A stretch of DNA of 64,000 bases from NCBI GenBank assembly GCA_021186555.1, contig JAJKFL010000011.1, forward strand, positions 32,537,611-32,601,610. The letters are read 5' to 3'. This DNA is from Reticulitermes speratus (Eukaryota; Arthropoda; Insecta; Blattodea; Rhinotermitidae). The notes beneath the pieces were generated by a model, which saw only the letters and a program-made list of their open reading frames with translations, was not told the DNA's origin and did not search any database. Shown here piece after piece: positions 31,660 to 41,440 of the stretch (position 1 is the first letter of the stretch; each line of letters begins with the position of its first letter). The position numbers and the translations under genes are program-made.

Positions 31660-31772
31660 AAAAGATACTGGAAATTGAAAGAGGAAGCACTAGATCACAC
31701 CCTGTGGAGAACTCGATTTGGAAGAGGCTACGGACCTGTCGTAAGACAGACTACAGAATGAATGAATGACAT
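31660..31772 (+). pseudogene. Non-LTR RT tail fragment, family 1
   Basis: One frame encodes RYWKLKEEALDHTLWRTRFG and GRGYGPVVRQTTE followed by a stop, the very end of the family 1 protein (compare 16558-16667, where it is broken). Only the last 35 or so codons remain. Confidence 0.75.
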
Positions 31773-32365
31773 GTAAACAATCTGAAAAACGTTTTATAGA
31801 TTTCACTATATATTTCATTCAGCATGTGACGAAAAGAATTTTCTCCGTCACCAATGGAATGGAATACCAGTGGTACAAACAACATGCCCATAGCGTAGTC
31901 ACACTGACGTAACCGAAGCAATAGCTGTATTTAAGTTTAAATGTGAAAAAATTAAAAGCGATACGCAAGCCTGTTTGCACAGTACATGTCATGATCAAGT
32001 CACGTGGTTACGATACGCTTAATCTAATCACTTTTTAGTTGTTTGGCCTGTATGAATGAGGTCATGATTTGTGTTCCAAAACTGTCAGTGACGACGTCTC
32101 GAAAGCATGAATACCTGTCCAAAGGAATAGACAAACAGCGTGGGCTGCCGGAATTTTAGTGTGGGTCTTTGATTATCGCCTTCTCTCACTACAAGAGGGG
32201 GTTACGTCCTTGAAAATAATCGTGGTTTAGAAGACCAAGACAATAAAATTTTAAGGTTAGGGGAACCGCGACTGATGTTAAGACTATATGAAAGTGAACG
32301 GATAATTCGAAGCTTCTGTCGCTTCTTCACGAAGGAGGGCTTGTCTTATCCCTTACACAGGAAGT
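31773..32365. other. Unassigned sequence
   Basis: Nothing recognised. Confidence 0.45.
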
Positions 32366-32492
32366 TGCGTGCGTCGGTCAGAGAACCGATCTGACGTGAT
32401 GGCAAAGAGAAAAATCGCTGCCGTGAAGTGAAACTGCGGTCCTTCTGTTTCCATCCAGTCACGTAACTCACGGAGCTACCCCGGCTCCAATC
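32366..32492 (-). mobile_element. Possible SINE-B-like head fragment
   Basis: On the minus strand, GGAGCCGGGGTAGCTCCGTG precedes AGAAGGACCGCAG and AGCGATTTTTCTCTTTGCC, similar in order to a SINE-B2 head. The box B is poor. Confidence 0.35.
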
Positions 32493-32844
32493 TGTACAGA
32501 AGCAAATATATCTTGGACCGCTAATCAGTCTTTCGCTGAACAATGTTAAATTCCTACAGAAACAAATGGAGTCACACATGACTGAATTTCGCAGTAGTCT
32601 TTGTTCCCTAGGTTGCACAGTTATCAGTGACAATGCCTCACTTCTTTATAGTCCATTCTTCTTACGTAAGAAATGGAGTTTTTTTTTGCATTACTTCCAC
32701 GTGTATGTTGCTCGTTAACACCACGTGTGAAGGTGACACTTAAAGGTTTACACGCCTGTGAAAATTGAGTTTATGGTCATTTTGGTTATGACACTGTGCT
32801 GTTTCGTAGGGGTTTAATACAGTTCAAGAGAAACATAATGATCC

Positions 32845-33084
32845 GAGAGCTCAGTCAGTGTAGTGGCTAGACTACTGGCTGGATCAGCAAGAAATCGGCC
32901 CCGATTTCCATTATAAGCATAAGACCTTTCTCTTCTCTGCAAAGTCTAAACAGGCTCTGGAGTCCATCCAGCCTCCTACCCATTGCGTACTGGGGAATTT
33001 TTCCTTGGGGGTAAAGCGGCCGGGGTATGAAGCTCAGACCACGTTCTAGTGCTGAAGTTAAGAACGTATCGAGCTACACCTACA
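32845..33084 (+). mobile_element. SINE-B2, diverged
   Basis: CAGTGTAGTGGCTAGACTAC (box A region), CGGCCCCGATTTCC, CTCTTCTCTGC, CATCCAGCCTCCTACCCATT, GGTAAAGCGGCCGGGG and GAGCTACACCTAC. The 3' end runs straight into a 60-bp tandem array. Confidence 0.75.
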
Positions 33085-33440
33085 TTCCTTTTGACTTCTT
33101 CAAGCAGTGGTGCTTAGTTAAGCACAGATACAACTTGGCCTTTATTCCTCTTGACTTCTTCAAGCAGTGGTGCTTAGTTAAGCACAGATACATCTTGGCT
33201 TTTATTCCTCTTGACTTCTGCAAGCAGTGGTGCTTAGTTAAGCACAGATACAACTTGGTCTTTATTCCTCTTGACTTCTTCAAGCAGTGGTGCTTAGTTA
33301 AGCACAGATACAACTTGGCTTTTATTCCTTGATTCTGCAAGCATGGTCTTAGTTAAGCACAGATACAACTGTCTTTATTCCTCTGACTTCTTCAAGCAGT
33401 GGTGCTTAGTAGCACAGAGACAACTTGCCTTATTACTTGC
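33085..33440. repeat. 60-bp tandem repeat, about 6 copies
   Basis: TTGACTTCTTCAAGCAGTGG repeats every 60 bp exactly for the first four copies (33091, 33151, 33211, 33271). The last two carry several 1-2 bp deletions. As 60 is a multiple of three, both strands show short open frames. It starts at the 3' edge of a SINE-B. Confidence 0.92.
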
Positions 33441-33681
33441 AGCAACAATCTCAGAACACGCTGTCTTGAAGAAGGTCGACGTGATTGTGTGAACGTTTAA
33501 GGCGATAATGGAGCATAACTATAACGCGAATAGTCTACGAGAAGACCAGGACGTTCCTTTTATTGTGTCCGAGCACGGCAGCTTTATCGACAGAAGCCTG
33601 CACCGCCGAGACATCCACGACAGCTGCGTGCCCTGGAACATGATGAAAGGGGCACCTGTTCATAAGCCATCAAAATCAGAA
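33441..33681. other. Unassigned sequence
   Basis: No recognised element. Confidence 0.4.
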
Positions 33682-34012
33682 TAGGATTGTACATCAAATA
33701 GATCCAACAAGCTGTCTCCAAGAGGATTGTACATCAAAATAGGACCCAACAAGCTGTTTCCAATAGGATTTACATCAAAATAGGACCCAACAAGCTGTCT
33801 CAATAGGATTTACATCAAAATAGGATCCAACAAGCTGTCTCCAAGAGGATTGTACATCAAAATAGGACCCAACAAGCTGTTTCCAATAGGATTTACATCA
33901 AAATAGGACCCAACAAGCTGTCTCCAATAGGATTGTACATCAAAATAGGACCCAACAAGCTGTCTCCAATAGGATTGTACATCAAAATAGGACCCAACAA
34001 CTTATCTCCAGC
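33682..34012. repeat. About 42-bp tandem repeat, 8 copies
   Basis: Units begin AGGATTGTACATCAAAATAGG or AGGATTTACATC and contain CCAACAAGCTGT. Lengths vary between 40 and 42 bp through a GT indel. Two-unit patterns (CTGTTTCC next to CTGTCTCC) recur, suggesting duplication in pairs. Confidence 0.92.
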
Positions 34013-34020
34013 GGCAAGTC

Positions 34021-34577
34021 TTCTAACTTTACTTCATGAGGTGCCCGGTTCAAATCTTGCCCGGGACCTCAACTATTCTGAGTTTTTTCGAGGCTCTTCT
34101 TTGTCCCGGTACAGTTTCACCGTCACTTCCACATCACTATTCGCCCCACCCTCATCAGATCATTCAACGCCATTGCTACAGTCTGCGTTGCCGACAGAGT
34201 CGTTAAATAAACCACATAGAAATCAAGAAGGACCAGGTTTGATCTGTTCCAAATGCTTTAAAATAATGATGCCACTCGGTCTGACTGCAGTCATTCGTGT
34301 GCCTAATCAGCAGTCATAAATACGTGGAAAGAACGTAAATGTTAAGCGTCTGTCTTCTTAACCATAGTAGAATGAAATGGACAGCTTCTCCCTCTGTCCA
34401 GCTTTTCCCAAATAAAGGGCCTGTGTGTATGCACTCTTTGGACGTGCACACAAAGCCTGTCCCCAGACAGCACGTACGTATCTTCCGCAATAAATGGTGT
34501 CATATCCAAAAATACACTAATCTTAAGAATTCTTTGGTTACTTAATATTGTACATCTTCAGTGCAAATGATAAATAT
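34021..34577. other. Possible tRNA-like fragment, then unassigned sequence
   Basis: GTGCCCGGTTCAAATCTTGCCCGGG (34042-34066) looks like a box B stem-loop of a SINE. The rest shows nothing. Confidence 0.35.
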
Positions 34578-34640
34578 ACAACAAGTTTCTAACCAACAAA
34601 TTGCATGTAATAAGAATATAAAACACTCCTACATGTTTCT

Positions 34641-34819
34641 TCGACTCAGCCTCTAACAGGAATGAGTACCAGGAGTATTCCCAGGGGGTAAAGGCGGCCG
34701 GTGCGTAGGACTGACAACCTTACCACCTTCATGTGCCGATTGTCTAGAAATCTGAGAGCCTCAACCTCCTGGAACCCTAAGGGCCTGTCCAGGCCTGTAA
34801 TGCGATAGCTTTACTTTAA
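34641..34819 (+). mobile_element. SINE-C, 5'-truncated, inside hammerhead-like motif
   Basis: From TCGACTCAGCCTCTAACAGG to the 3' end GGGCCTGTCCAGGCCTGTAATGCG. A perfect 12-bp duplication CTACATGTTTCT flanks it (34629-34640, 34820-34831). This target is the GAAACATGTAG end of the hammerhead-like motif in reverse. Confidence 0.92.
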
Positions 34820-34860
34820 CTACATGTTTCTGCTTTTGTCTTTAACCATCTTCAGGGAAT
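34820..34860 (-). ncRNA. Hammerhead-like motif, left arm
   Basis: Minus strand: TCC, CTGAAGA, TGGTT, a weak stem II, GAAAC, AT, GTA, G. Its outer stem I half lies before the SINE-C insertion. Confidence 0.4.
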
Positions 34861-35180
34861 ATCAATACTTAAAGACGTATACAGCATTGCTGTACAGCTT
34901 TGTAATATGTAAATGGCAAAATGTATAATGGCAGCAAAACATTAAAACATCTATATATAGTGTTATGTATATAAAAATTATGTTAAAATTATTATATTAC
35001 AAGACGGCTATTGAAATCTTCTACATCCAAACATCTTGAAATAGTAAAATCTCCTCGACTGAAGCAGAGTGGTAAATCCTATATACTGCCACTCTTTGTT
35101 TACACCATGAAGGATCACTCTGTACCATTGACATGTGACAAAGCTGTATAACAACTCTGTGTATGTTTTTAAGTACTGAT

Positions 35181-35226
35181 ACTCCGTGAAGATGGCTATA
35201 GACATTAGCCGAAACATGTAGGAGTG
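35181..35226 (+). ncRNA. Hammerhead-like motif, right arm
   Basis: ACTCC, GTGAAGA (first core base C to G), stem II GGCT/AGCC perfect, GAAAC, AT, GTA, GGAGT. Stem I pairs over 5 bp. The C to G change at the first core base would likely impair cleavage. Confidence 0.5.
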
Positions 35227-35270
35227 TTTTTTATTCTTATTATGTGCAATTTGCTGGTTATAAACTTGTT

Positions 35271-36490
35271 TTAATTTCTTTAGTTACTAAGTAGCTCAAA
35301 GACGAACCTCAGCCTATTCAGACGTACGATATCCAGCTGACTGTCCAATTACCGGATTCTGTTTATGAACTATCTGCTACGATTTCCTACAATTACTCAT
35401 TGCTCTACATGTGTCACTGATTTCTACTACCCGCATGTTCAGGACATGCAACAATTTGCAGACTAACAACAGATACGTAGAGCTATATAGATACATTATT
35501 TTATCTGACCACTGTCGCTAGCCGCTTCCCGTCGGCTCACTTATAAAAAACCCAGCAGAACTTCGGCGTGCAGTGAGCAACATATTTGTTATATGTGACG
35601 CATTTCTTCGAGACGAAGGAAACCCTTTACATCAACTTATTTAAGTAAGGCGAGTGAAATTATATAACACTGTATTAACTGCATTACATAGCACTAAGAC
35701 CGCTGGGCTACTGCCATCACGCGAAACGGCCTGAGTGAAGAGTGGATGTGTGTTGTTAAATAAAATAATGATCATGAATGAGGCAAACGCCTTACATGTT
35801 ATATCTCGACCGTTGCCAGTGGTTGTCCAGCCTGTCACAGCGCTGCAGTCTGTGCCTAATAAACACATTCTCAGTGGTAGTTCCATTTCTCGCCGCCACA
35901 CAGCAATTTACTTTGGTAGGGATATACGCTACTATCGACAGCGCTATAAAACCGTTTCTAGGGAAAGCCGTACCACGTATCAATTAAACTGCTTACGTCA
36001 GCACACAAGACATCTTACTTCGCGGGTAGCCTAGACACGCTTGTTGTTCCGTGAGCTTCTAATGAGACAAAAATTTTCACTTCGGTTTGCTGAATTAGTT
36101 TTTACAGCAGTAATGCCTGACTCGCCTGCGGCAGGGATCCTGTTCAAACCCCTGTGTGGGGCTGAAATACGTTTAGTGGTCTTTCCCTGTCTTTTTCAGG
36201 TGAATGTGTGGGCAGTGGGTCAAGCTTAAAAGACAACCCTGTCGGCGGGCTGTACGACAGGAGTTCAATCCCCGGAAGGGACAGTAATTTTTTTTACTTA
36301 TGTTTGGAGAGTGCCTGTTCGAATGGCGCCCGCCACGCCGATTACCAGATTATACGGCGTCAAACCCCACAACACAGTAATTTTCATAACATTTAATGCA
36401 TGTATTCGTGTTCCTCCTCAGTCACATCAAGTTGAATCTATGAACGATATTTGAATTAGGTCGGCATGTGCCGAGGAAAGGCAAAAAAAT
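35271..36490. other. Mostly unassigned, two possible tRNA-like remnants
   Basis: CCTGTTCAAACCCCTG (36139-36154) and GGAGTTCAATCCCCGG (36261-36276) resemble box B elements, the second with a nearby T8 run. The rest, including several 60-100 codon frames near 35640-36030, lacks recognisable motifs. Confidence 0.35.
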
Positions 36491-36790
36491 AGGTAAAGTT
36501 GTTCATGCACTTATCACTTCTCTATGAAGACTATGGGGAAGTGGTGGTGTAAATCCACGCATTCTTAATCTCGACACCACGTAGAAGTGCGTGATTGGCT
36601 TCACGCCCCAGCCGCTTTGCCCTACCAGGAAGGCTCTGGTGTGCCGAGCGCATAGCAGGCCCCTTACAGCCCCCGCCAATCTGGATGCCCTCGTGAAGAG
36701 AAAAATTTCTTCCCCGCCTGGAGAAGAACCCCGATTCCCCGGCCATCGAGGCCATAGGACAGTCAACACATTGACTGAGCTACCCGTAGC
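36491..36790 (-). mobile_element. SINE-B2, head to head with the next copy
   Basis: AGGTAAAGTTGTTC at the tail end, CACGCCCCAGCCGCTTTGCC, AGAGAAAAATTTC and the head CACATTGACTGAGCTACCCG. The middle (GGTGTGCCGAGCGC...) diverges. Confidence 0.72.
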
Positions 36791-36795
36791 TGATG

Positions 36796-37076
36796 CAGGC
36801 CGGGATAACGTAGTCGATGTAGCGACTCGCTACGGGCTGGGCGGTCCGGGGATCGAATCCCGGTGCTGGTGAGATTTTCCGCACCCGTCCAGAACAGCCC
36901 TGGGGCCCACCCAGCCTCCTGTACAATGGTTGCCGGGTCTCTTTCCCGGGGGTAAAGCAGCCGGAGCGTGACGTTCTATCGCCGAGGTTAAAGAAAGAGT
37001 ACAACTACACATCTCCTCGCCCTCTGGGCCTTACGGCCTGTTCTAGGGTGAATTTCGCCTTTACTTTACCCGTAGC
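36796..37076 (+). mobile_element. SINE-B1, full length
   Basis: GTCGATGTAGCGACTCGCTACGGG, box B GGGGATCGAATCCCGG, CCGCACCCGTCCAGAAC, CACCCAGCCTCCTGTAC, TAAAGCAGCCGG, GGGCCTTACGGCCTGTTC and the tail TTTACTTTACCC. Its head abuts the head of the preceding minus copy. Confidence 0.88.
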
Positions 37077-37659
37077 TTACAAAATATTCAACGTAACAAA
37101 TATTCTGCATTAAACATAAGAACATATGTTTTTCCCAGACGATAACACAGCTACTTGTGACGTTCACTGAATATGCGGGTGTAACTTTACATACAATCCT
37201 GAGTTATTCGTGTTCCTGTTTGAAACAAAAATAACCCGAGGCACTTCCAGTACATTCAGTTTCGCTGTAAGGTTCAAAAAACACTTGTGTAAATACAGAG
37301 CGGCCTTGACGGTCTTCGAGGGTATTTCGAAAAGCATTGTGATGATCAATAATGAGTCTAAAATCAGAGAAACAGACCTCTAATGTTTACGTTCACGAAG
37401 CGCAAACGTTGACTCTAGATTCATTTACTTTAAAACCAGACTGTAGGCCCGAACTTACATAAATAAGTTAAGCTGATTAAATATAGAATTACAGTCTGCC
37501 CTCTTTACCTTAAGTAAATGAATGGCAAAAATCGCGTGCCAATGCCCTTGACCATTCCAATTCAGTACGACTATTGTTATACTGAGTAAATGAAAGAAGT
37601 TTATATGACTTGGACATTTAGGACAAGAGGAGAGTAAAAACAGCTTAAACATTCTGAGG
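37077..37659. other. Unassigned sequence
   Basis: Nothing recognised. Confidence 0.45.
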
Positions 37660-37669
37660 TTAAAATCCT

Positions 37670-37941
37670 TATAACTTCCTTTCTTCCTTAGTCTAACCTC
37701 TTCTACCTACTCACTGTAGGTGTAGAGGGTTATTGTAACACCTGATCACACTCAGTGACACATCACAGTCGGTAAGACCCCTCTGGACGCGTGATCGGCA
37801 CGTCACAGAGACCTCTACCTGACAAGACACAACACTAACAAGAGACAGACATCCATGCCCCCGGCGGGATTCGAACCCGCAATCCCTGCAAGCGAGCTGC
37901 CTCAGACCCACGCCTTAGATTGCGCGGCCACTGGGATCGGC
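37670..37941 (-). mobile_element. SINE-A variant with a different 3' tail
   Basis: Head and body are as in SINE-A (GGGATTCGAACCCGC, ACCTCTACCTGACAAG), up to GTGTGATCAGG on the minus strand. The usual CCTCGATAATGAGG end is replaced by about 70 bp of other sequence. TTAAAATCCT flanks the whole unit (37660-37669, 37942-37951), which shows that the novel tail was inserted with the SINE. Confidence 0.8.
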
Positions 37942-37980
37942 TTAAAATCCTGATATAAATATACTATATTAGAGACTTTG

Positions 37981-38003
37981 TAAAATTTATGCATCCCTGT
38001 TTT
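37981..38003 (-). mobile_element. Single hAT-like end
   Basis: Reverse complement CAGGGATGCATAAATTTTAC matches the ends of the MITE at 26751-26903. No partner end was found nearby; 38004-38411 is otherwise unassigned, except a decayed CAGCAGTTTCCTCCAAAAC at 38262-38280 that resembles a hammerhead-like 3' half. Confidence 0.4.
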
Positions 38004-38411
38004 AGTCTCTATAAAGACGAAAAGTATAAAAAAAAAAGTTAGGCAACTTAAATTGTAGGCCTAATCATAATTTGTTATGTTTATTACCTTCCAGAACCCA
38101 CAATAACAGCTGACACAGTACCAGCTGTGTCAGAGAAATTAAGAGCTCTTGAAACTCCGTCATAAACAGATTTTACCGTCAACATTACAATCTTCTGACG
38201 CCGTGCTGTTTGGTACTTGGGAACCCGTATCTCGGATGAACCTGGCATCCAACAAATGCTGGCAGCAGTTTCCTCCAAAACATTAATGCCTATCTATCAA
38301 AATACACGGCGTCACATCCAAAAAAGACAGCACTGCTAATAGGCACAGCCATGATAACTTCAATTCTCATATAGATTTTATTGTAGTAACCTGCAGTTTT
38401 ATAAGGGAAGA

Positions 38412-39185
38412 TTTTGGTGGCGCGTAGCTCAATGGGGTGTCGACACAGCCCTCTTATGTCGCGTGCCACTAGCAATTCCTAAAGATGTTTTGGTGGCGCG
38501 TAGCTCAATGGGGTGTCGACACAGCCCTCTTATGTCGCGTGCCACTAGCAATTCCTAAAGATGTTTTGGTGGCGCGTAGCTCAATGGGGTGTCGACACAG
38601 CCCTCTGTTATGTCGCGTGCCACTAGCAATTCCTAAAGAAGTTTTGGTGGCGCGTAGCTCAATGGGGTGTCGACACAGCCGTCTGTTATGTCACGTGCCA
38701 CTAGCAATTCCTAAAGAAGTTTTGGTGGCGCGTAGCTCAATGGGGTGTCGACACAGCCCTCTGTTATGTCGCGTGCCACTAGCAATTCCTAAAGATGTTT
38801 TGGTGGCGCGTAGCTCAATGGGGTGTCGACACAGCCCTCTGTTATGTCGCGTGCCACTAGCAATTCCTAAAGATGTTTTGGTGGCGCGTAGCTCAATGGG
38901 GTGTCGACACAGCCGTCTGTTATGTCGCGTGCCACTAGCAATTCCTAAAGAAGTTTTGGTGGCGCGTAGCTCAATGGGGTGTCGACACAGCCCTCTTATG
39001 TCGCGTGCCACTAGCAATTCCTAAAGATGTGTTGGTGGCGCGTAGCTCAATGGGGTGTCGACACAGCCCTCTGTTATGTCGCGTGCCACTAGCAATTCCT
39101 AAAGAAGTTTTGGTGGCGCGTAGCTCAATGGGGTGTCGACACAGCCGTCTGTTATGTCGCGTGCCACTAGCAATTCCTAAAGATG
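38412..39185. repeat. 78-bp minisatellite, 10 copies, with box A-like unit
   Basis: Copies start at 38412, 38488, 38564, 38642, 38720, 38798, 38876, 38954, 39030 and 39108. Units are 78 bp, or 76 bp when CTGTTATG is CTTATG. Every unit contains GGCGCGTAGCTCAATGGGG, which resembles a tRNA D-arm/box A. No box B is seen. Open frames of 179 (plus) and 108 (minus) codons across it are repeat artefacts. Confidence 0.95.
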
Positions 39186-39189
39186 TTTT

Positions 39190-39533
39190 GCATCTGCTAA
39201 TGCCATGTACATTTGTCACTAGTGACGCCCTCGATTATGTCTCATGTAAGTAGTTCAATGACCTACCGGGAGAAATTTCTGAGCTGCATAAATATATTGT
39301 TCTTAAGAAAAATGTGACGTTCTAATTAACACCATTAACTGTGCAGTGTCGGATATGCCGGTGGCAGCGCCGGGCAAGACTGCGAAGCATATTTAGAGCA
39401 CGCACAGTCGATATACTGGATACACTGTGGCCTGGCCGACAGACGAGTCGTGCTTCATTCTAGTAAAAGTAACACTAAGTGTCCAAACGCAACCTCCTAT
39501 CCAATGACTTATGACGGCTATAACAATACGTAT
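39190..39533. other. Unassigned sequence
   Basis: Nothing recognised. Confidence 0.45.
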
Positions 39534-39549
39534 ACAATATTGAAGTAAA

Positions 39550-39841
39550 GCAATCCCATTACAGGCCTGGACAGGCCCTTAGAGTTCCAGGAGGTTGAGA
39601 CTCTCAGATTTGTAGACAATCGGTACATGAAGGTGGTAAGGTTGTCAGCCCTATGCACCGGCCGTCTTTACCCCCCAGGAAATATTCATGGTATTCATTT
39701 CTGTTAGAGTCGACCCAAGGGCCATAGTGCGACCGAAACGATTATGTCAATGAAAAATTCCACTGACACCATCAGGAATCGAACCCGCGACCTTCCGGCT
39801 TGTAGCGCAGTGACTCAACCAACTGCGCCACCGCGTGCCCC
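39550..39841 (-). mobile_element. SINE-C, full length, perfect 16-bp duplication
   Basis: Minus-strand head GGCACGCGGTGGCGCAGTTG (box A region) and CGCGGGTTCGATTCCTGATG (box B), with body TTTTTCATTGACATAATCG and 3' end CAGGCCTGTAATGGGATTGC. ACAATATTGAAGTAAA flanks it (39534-39549, 39842-39857). The target lies in the AT-rich arm just outside the hammerhead-like motif at 39880. Confidence 0.95.
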
Positions 39842-39879
39842 ACAATATTGAAGTAAAATAAAAAAAAAACTTTATAAGA

Positions 39880-39923
39880 CTCCCGACATGTTTCGGTGTA
39901 ACATCACACCATCCTCAGGGGAG
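39880..39923 (-). ncRNA. Hammerhead-like motif, best overall match
   Basis: Minus strand: CTCCC, CTGAGGA, stem II GGTGT/ACACC perfect with a 6-nt loop, GAAAC, AT, GTC, GGGAG. Stem I pairs over 5 bp and the site is the canonical GTC. All conserved core bases except the free position 7 agree with a hammerhead. Confidence 0.68.
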
Positions 39924-40094
39924 ACACACAGAACACTTAAAAATACACAAGTCTAGTTGTTTTGGAATTCGTTGAAAAACATGTTAATATACCACATGAC
40001 ACCGTGTGTTAGAATATTATACAGAAGTTGCTGATGCGATGCGAATGGTTCATCGACGAATGTGCCAAGAAATGTGTGTGGCGGAGTACAAGCA

Positions 40095-40160
40095 TCCGGG
40101 TTTATTATTATTATTTACTATTATTCATATTTTTCATTATTATTATTATTATTACTTCAA
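40095..40160 (+). repeat. (TTA)n/(TAT)n microsatellite
   Basis: Interrupted ATT tract. The sequence 39924-40094 and 40161-40403 holds nothing I recognise, except AAGTGGCCAGGGG near 40264 that may be SINE-B debris. Confidence 0.8.
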
Positions 40161-40403
40161 TATTGTGCACGAGGTAGTGGTAATGCAAATTGCTATAATA
40201 AGTACGTACACGGCATGGACAATTTTAAATTTTAAATTATGAGGGCTGTTACCCTGAGGGTAAGTGGCCAGGGGAAGGGGGGAATGACCACCAATTTCCA
40301 TCTGGGACCGACGACAAGAATCATGTATCTATACATAACTTTCACTCCAAAATACATCTTCATTGCTCTGTGTATAATCAAGTCCAGACAAAAATTTTAA
40401 TTT

Positions 40404-40414
40404 TGCCTTTATTA

Positions 40415-40451
<37 letters not shown>

Positions 40452-40452
40452 T
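40404..40452 (+). repeat. (ATT)n tract, likely 3' tail of the RT fragment
   Basis: About 45 bp of ATT. On the minus strand this is (AAT)n directly after the last codons of the RT fragment, as expected for a simple-repeat 3' tail. Confidence 0.8.
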
Positions 40453-40806
40453 TGTCGTCTCTCGTCACAGGCCTTTTCTCCCCGGTACTCCTCTTGAACC
40501 AACGGCGATCCCCACCGCTCAGCTTCAAGTTTCATACTGCAGTACTTTCCGTATTATGTGTGACGTTCCAAGTACAGCTGTCTTGTGTAGTGAATCTGTT
40601 GAATGTTTTGCTGGTATGGCTTACAAATTTGTCTTTAAACCTTTTGTTACTATTCCGGTGGCTCCAATTATTACCGGTATAATCATACATTTGATGTTCC
40701 ACATTCTTTCTATCTCTATACATAAATTCTTGTATTTAGTTTCTTCTCTGCGTCCTTTTGCGTGACATTTCTGTCCGCTGGTATTGCCACATATATCAGT
40801 AAGCAT
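40453..40806 (-). pseudogene. Reverse transcriptase C-terminal fragment, family 4
   Basis: On the minus strand the frame reads KYKNLCIEIERMWNIKC, VIIGATGIVTKGLKTNL, a stop (TAA in place of a probable GAA), AIPAKHSTDSLHKTAVLG, TSHIIRKVLQ and then GGDRRWFKRSTGEKRPVTRD. The order IEIERMW, VIIGATG, LQKTAILGTAHILRKVL is a widely copied C-terminal block of invertebrate RT-encoding retroelements. One stop and a missing N-terminus make it a pseudogene. The 131-codon open frame on the plus strand over the same bases is the shadow. The fragment lies between two ATT tracts. Confidence 0.78.
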
Positions 40807-40811
40807 GTTTT

Positions 40812-40817
<6 letters not shown>

Positions 40818-40844
<27 letters not shown>

Positions 40845-40845
40845 G
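40818..40845 (+). repeat. (ATT)n tract
   Basis: Nine or so ATT units adjoining the N-terminal edge of the RT fragment. 40846-41159 is otherwise unassigned. Confidence 0.85.
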
Positions 40846-41159
40846 AGTAGGGATGTCTGCGGACGTGTCGGCCACTAACACCTACTCCACTCTAACTCGC
40901 CTGTGCGATAGGATAGACGCACAATCATTATACAATACGCACACCTCTGGGTTTGTTCCCAGAATAACCAGACTGGCACCTCCTCTGAACGCAACATGCT
41001 TTAACCCCATGCGTCACGCTATCTCAAATACCAACATGTGACTTCAGCGAGGAGTTCCGAAAGGAACCAAAAAGCTTTCTGTGCTAGCCTACTGTGTACA
41101 GTTAGCTTCGTTACAAATAGTCGTCCTGATTTAATATTATTAATTTCCTTGCATTAATC

Positions 41160-41440
41160 AACCATTCTATAAAGTATACCCAACAAAATGCACAAATATT
41201 TCAATATACAATTTTATATTTAAAACAATATGCCTCCAAGATGTTTCGATCCGTTATGGATAATCATCAGGGAGGAACAACATCAATAAATTATGTACGA
41301 GCATAAACCAAGAATTAAGATAAAACTAGTACTAATGTATTTTTAGCCTGTTTTAACAATTTTAATAACTGGGCTTGTGAACTTTTAAGTGTTCTGTAGT
41401 GTTCAGTGTTCAGTGTGTTCCCCTGGAGATGGTGTGCTTA
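41160..41440 (-). mobile_element. Penelope-type arm
   Basis: CCAACAAAATGCACAAATATT, then the motif at 41233, then an AT-rich inner region ending TGTGAAC. The arrangement follows 45890-46110 and 4555-4760. No opposite arm was found. Confidence 0.5.
41233..41274 (-). ncRNA. Hammerhead-like motif with canonical CTGATGA core
   Basis: Minus strand: CCTCC, CTGATGA, stem II ATCC/GGAT, CGAAAC, AT, CTT, GGAGG. Stem I pairs over 5 bp. The GTH site has become CTT, weakening stem III. Confidence 0.55.

Larger units (their letters stand above)
34578..35270. mobile_element. Penelope-type inverted-repeat element with nested SINE-C
   Basis: The left arm (34578-34640, resuming at 34820) and the right arm (about 35181-35270) are inverted complements: AACAAGTTT...CAAATTGCATGTAATAAG...ACTCCTACATGTTTC against its inverse. 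Hammerhead-like motifs sit at the inner edges (34820-34860 minus, 35181-35226 plus). The middle is AT-rich and non-coding. Without the SINE the element is about 500 bp. Confidence 0.7.

Noticed and set aside
38485-39253. Open frames of 179 (plus) and 108 (minus) codons
   Set aside because: Both are translations of the 78-bp array, on opposite strands over the same bases.
40370-40765. 131-codon plus-strand frame with a poly-Ile segment
   Set aside because: The opposite strand encodes a recognisable RT C-terminal block; the plus reading is its shadow and the Ile run is an ATT microsatellite.
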